A stretch of 64,000 nt of DNA from Deltaproteobacteria bacterium (GTDB taxonomy: Bacteria > Myxococcota > JADLHZ01). Below are positions 62,629 through 64,000 of the stretch, in pieces (within the stretch, counting starts at the first letter, position 1; the number at the start of each line of letters is the position of its first letter). The stretch is from contig JADLHZ010000161.1 in NCBI GenBank assembly GCA_020848545.1, forward strand, positions 21,236-85,235, in the 5' to 3' direction. The position numbers and the translations under genes were made by a program. The notes under the pieces are model-generated. The model was not told the DNA's origin. It saw only the letters and a list, made by a program, of their open reading frames with translations, and did not search any database.

Positions 62629-63816
62629 TCAACGACCGGCGAGCGAGTTGATTACGTAGTGATAGTCCATCGTCGCGTGCCTCGGCATCACCATCTCGGC
62701 GGTCGCGAGAGCGGTGCCCTTCGCCGCGGGCAACGCCTGTGGCGTATTCGCGATCGGCGCGCCGCGAGGATCCTTGAACATGATGAGGCCGTTCGCGTCG
62801 CGCTTCAACGCGTAGCCGTGTTCGTGCACGAAGCGATGGTGGCGGCGACAAAGCGAGACGAGGTTCTCCAACGTCGTCGCGCCGCCTCTACTCCAGTGTT
62901 CGACGTGGTGGCCGTCGGTGAACGTGTTCGTGCAGCCAGGGAACCGGCACGTGGAGTCGCGTTCCTTGAGCTTCCGGCGCAATGGTGTGGAGATCACCCG
63001 CGTCTTGCGACCGGTGTCGACAACGTTGCCATCCTTGTCGTGTGTCATCGTGACGACGCTCGCGTCGCAAGCGAGACGGCGGCAGACTTCCGCGGAAACG
63101 CCGACGCCTTCGATCTCGGCGCGGCCGTCCAAGGTATCGTGCCCGAGCACTTCGGCGTCGACGTGCACGACGACCTGCAAGCGATCGGCGCTCGAACCTT
63201 CGGCGCGCGTGGCTGACAACGCTTCCTCGGAAACGTGCACGAGCGCATCGGCTAGACGCTTGCCTGCGGGCATCCGTTCCTTCGGCGACGGCGCGGCTTC
63301 AAGCATCTTCATGATCATCGCGCCTTCGTCGGGAAGGAAGCGCCCTTGGATCACGAACATGCCGTCGTCGTCGAAGAAGCACGTGAGGCCGCGCGATTCC
63401 TCGCGCTTCTCCGCTGATGTGAGCGTCTCGACCCGCCACACGCCGCGCACGACTTTCTCGAGCGCGGCAGCGGAGATCTCCCTCGCGACCATGAGCAGCT
63501 CTTCCTCTCGCTCGGGCGTCGCGATTCGCGTGAGCGCGCGGACCTTAGAATAGGACAGCGCGCCAGACGCAAACGCCGCGTCGATCCTCGGCAGCTTCGC
63601 GATCGCGTGCGCGACCCGAACCTTCTCGCGCGCGGCGGGCAACGAGAGGCTGAGGCGATGGTTCAAATAGTGCGCAGTCGACATGTACGCCATCGACGCG
63701 AACACTTCACGCTCGTCGAACTCGCGGATCTTCACGAGCAGCCGATGCGTGATCGCCGTGAGCTCGGCACCGAGGGCAGCAATCTCTGAATCCAACGCGT
63801 CTGTTTCTTCGCTCAT
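62629..63816 (-). CDS. DUF222-type HNH endonuclease
   Basis: This 395-residue protein starts MSEETDALDSEIAALGAEL at the ATG at 63816. The N-terminal DUF222 region is helical (TAHYLNHRLSLSLPAAREKV, AHAIAKLPRIDAAFASGALS). The middle carries ADRLQVVVHVDAEVLG and VSAEVCRRLACDA. The C-terminal HNH nuclease domain is STCRFPGCTNTFTDGHHVEH followed by LVSLCRRHHRFVHEHG, with zinc-binding cysteines and the catalytic His pair. The family is multi-copy in actinobacteria and myxobacteria and its role is not settled. A relic of a close homologue is at 7297-7446. Inside the gene, GTTTCCGCGGAA (encoding V-S-A-E, near 63088-63100) matches the palindrome beside that relic. Confidence 0.92.
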   Translation of the reverse strand: MSEETDALDSEIAALGAELTAITHRLLVKIREFDEREVFASMAYMSTAHYLNHRLSLSLPAAREKVRVAHAIAKLPRIDAAFASGALSYSKVRALTRIATPEREEELLMVAREISAAALEKVVRGVWRVETLTSAEKREESRGLTCFFDDDGMFVIQGRFLPDEGAMIMKMLEAAPSPKERMPAGKRLADALVHVSEEALSATRAEGSSADRLQVVVHVDAEVLGHDTLDGRAEIEGVGVSAEVCRRLACDASVVTMTHDKDGNVVDTGRKTRVISTPLRRKLKERDSTCRFPGCTNTFTDGHHVEHWSRGGATTLENLVSLCRRHHRFVHEHGYALKRDANGLIMFKDPRGAPIANTPQALPAAKGTALATAEMVMPRHATMDYHYVINSLAGR

Positions 63817-64000
63817 GACGCGCTTCTACCACGTACTTTTTCGACGTAGCCGCAGGCCCGCAGCGCGGCGCAAAGGGAGCGATCCACGAAAAATCTCTCG
63901 CGATCGCGGCGCGTGGTGCATTTGCAGCGATAAGCTCAGCAATCACCTTCGCTCACGCGACTCAGCGAACATCCGTCGCGACGGCGCAAAATCTCGTCAA
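63817..64000. other. right-edge interval
   Basis: No gene, terminator or repeat was recognised between the HNH start codon and the end of the window. Confidence 0.5.

Overview
The window is GC-rich, densely coded DNA from a bacterium of the Myxococcota (Deltaproteobacteria-like) type. The support is a C-terminal MYXO-CTERM-type sorting signal on a 1551-residue surface protein, a mevalonate-pathway operon, a PEGA-domain Ser/Thr kinase, ECF sigma factors, many lipoproteins and alpha-2-macroglobulin-like giants. No rRNA, tRNA, CRISPR array, prophage or transposase was seen. Translational coupling through four-base ATGA, GTGA or TTGA stop/start overlaps is very common, so several genes start at GTG or TTG.

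Layout. 1-4858 (minus): folD-ccmA-ccmB-ccmC-ccmD-ccmE-ccmF, system I cytochrome c maturation fused to folate one-carbon metabolism; ccmF runs off the left edge. 4941-6352: ECF sigma factor and a membrane partner. 6415-10288 is an accessory stretch: two unknown 180-residue proteins, a degenerate 22-bp tandem repeat, a relic of an HNH endonuclease gene lying between two TTTCCGCGGAAA palindromes, and an AAA ATPase plus DUF4276 (TOPRIM-like) pair resembling two-gene anti-phage modules. 10350-20845 returns to ordinary genes: DUF3857 lipoprotein, GspE/PilB ATPase, D-Ala-D-Ala ligase-like protein, a second ECF sigma factor, an SDR enzyme, small lipoproteins and a farnesyl/geranylgeranyl diphosphate synthase.

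20964-36022 holds the most unusual content. Two very large, helical, signal-peptide-free proteins (1232 and 1108 residues) share a C-terminal module of about 65 residues. Each sits beside a small protein with about three TPRs, and the two TPR proteins are clearly homologous. The arrangement resembles type III secretion translocator/class II chaperone pairs, but no secretion apparatus is in the window. Between the two modules lies fni-mvk-mvaD-hmgR-hpnC-hpnD-thiD (plus), which would convert mevalonate to isopentenyl diphosphate (phosphomevalonate kinase is missing here) and onward to squalene-type products. The prenyl synthase at 19940-20845 would supply the C15/C20 intermediate.

36028-43605: PEGA Ser/Thr kinase, serC, a Sel1-repeat lipoprotein, a possible structured RNA with an intrinsic terminator, and lon. 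43705-62483 is an envelope region: the MYXO-CTERM beta-helix/DUF11 protein, an alpha-2-macroglobulin with an intact thioester motif, a DmeF-like metal exporter, MltA, a TolC-family protein, a second alpha-2-macroglobulin-like protein without the thioester, and a FecR/DUF6600-like protein. 62629-63816 is an intact DUF222/HNH endonuclease gene, the homologue of the relic at 7.3 kb.

A palindrome family (core AAAGGTCCCTGGGACCTTT) occurs five times plus one partial copy. All but one copy overlap or abut a stop codon; the exception lies in frame near the end of the thioester alpha-2-macroglobulin gene.
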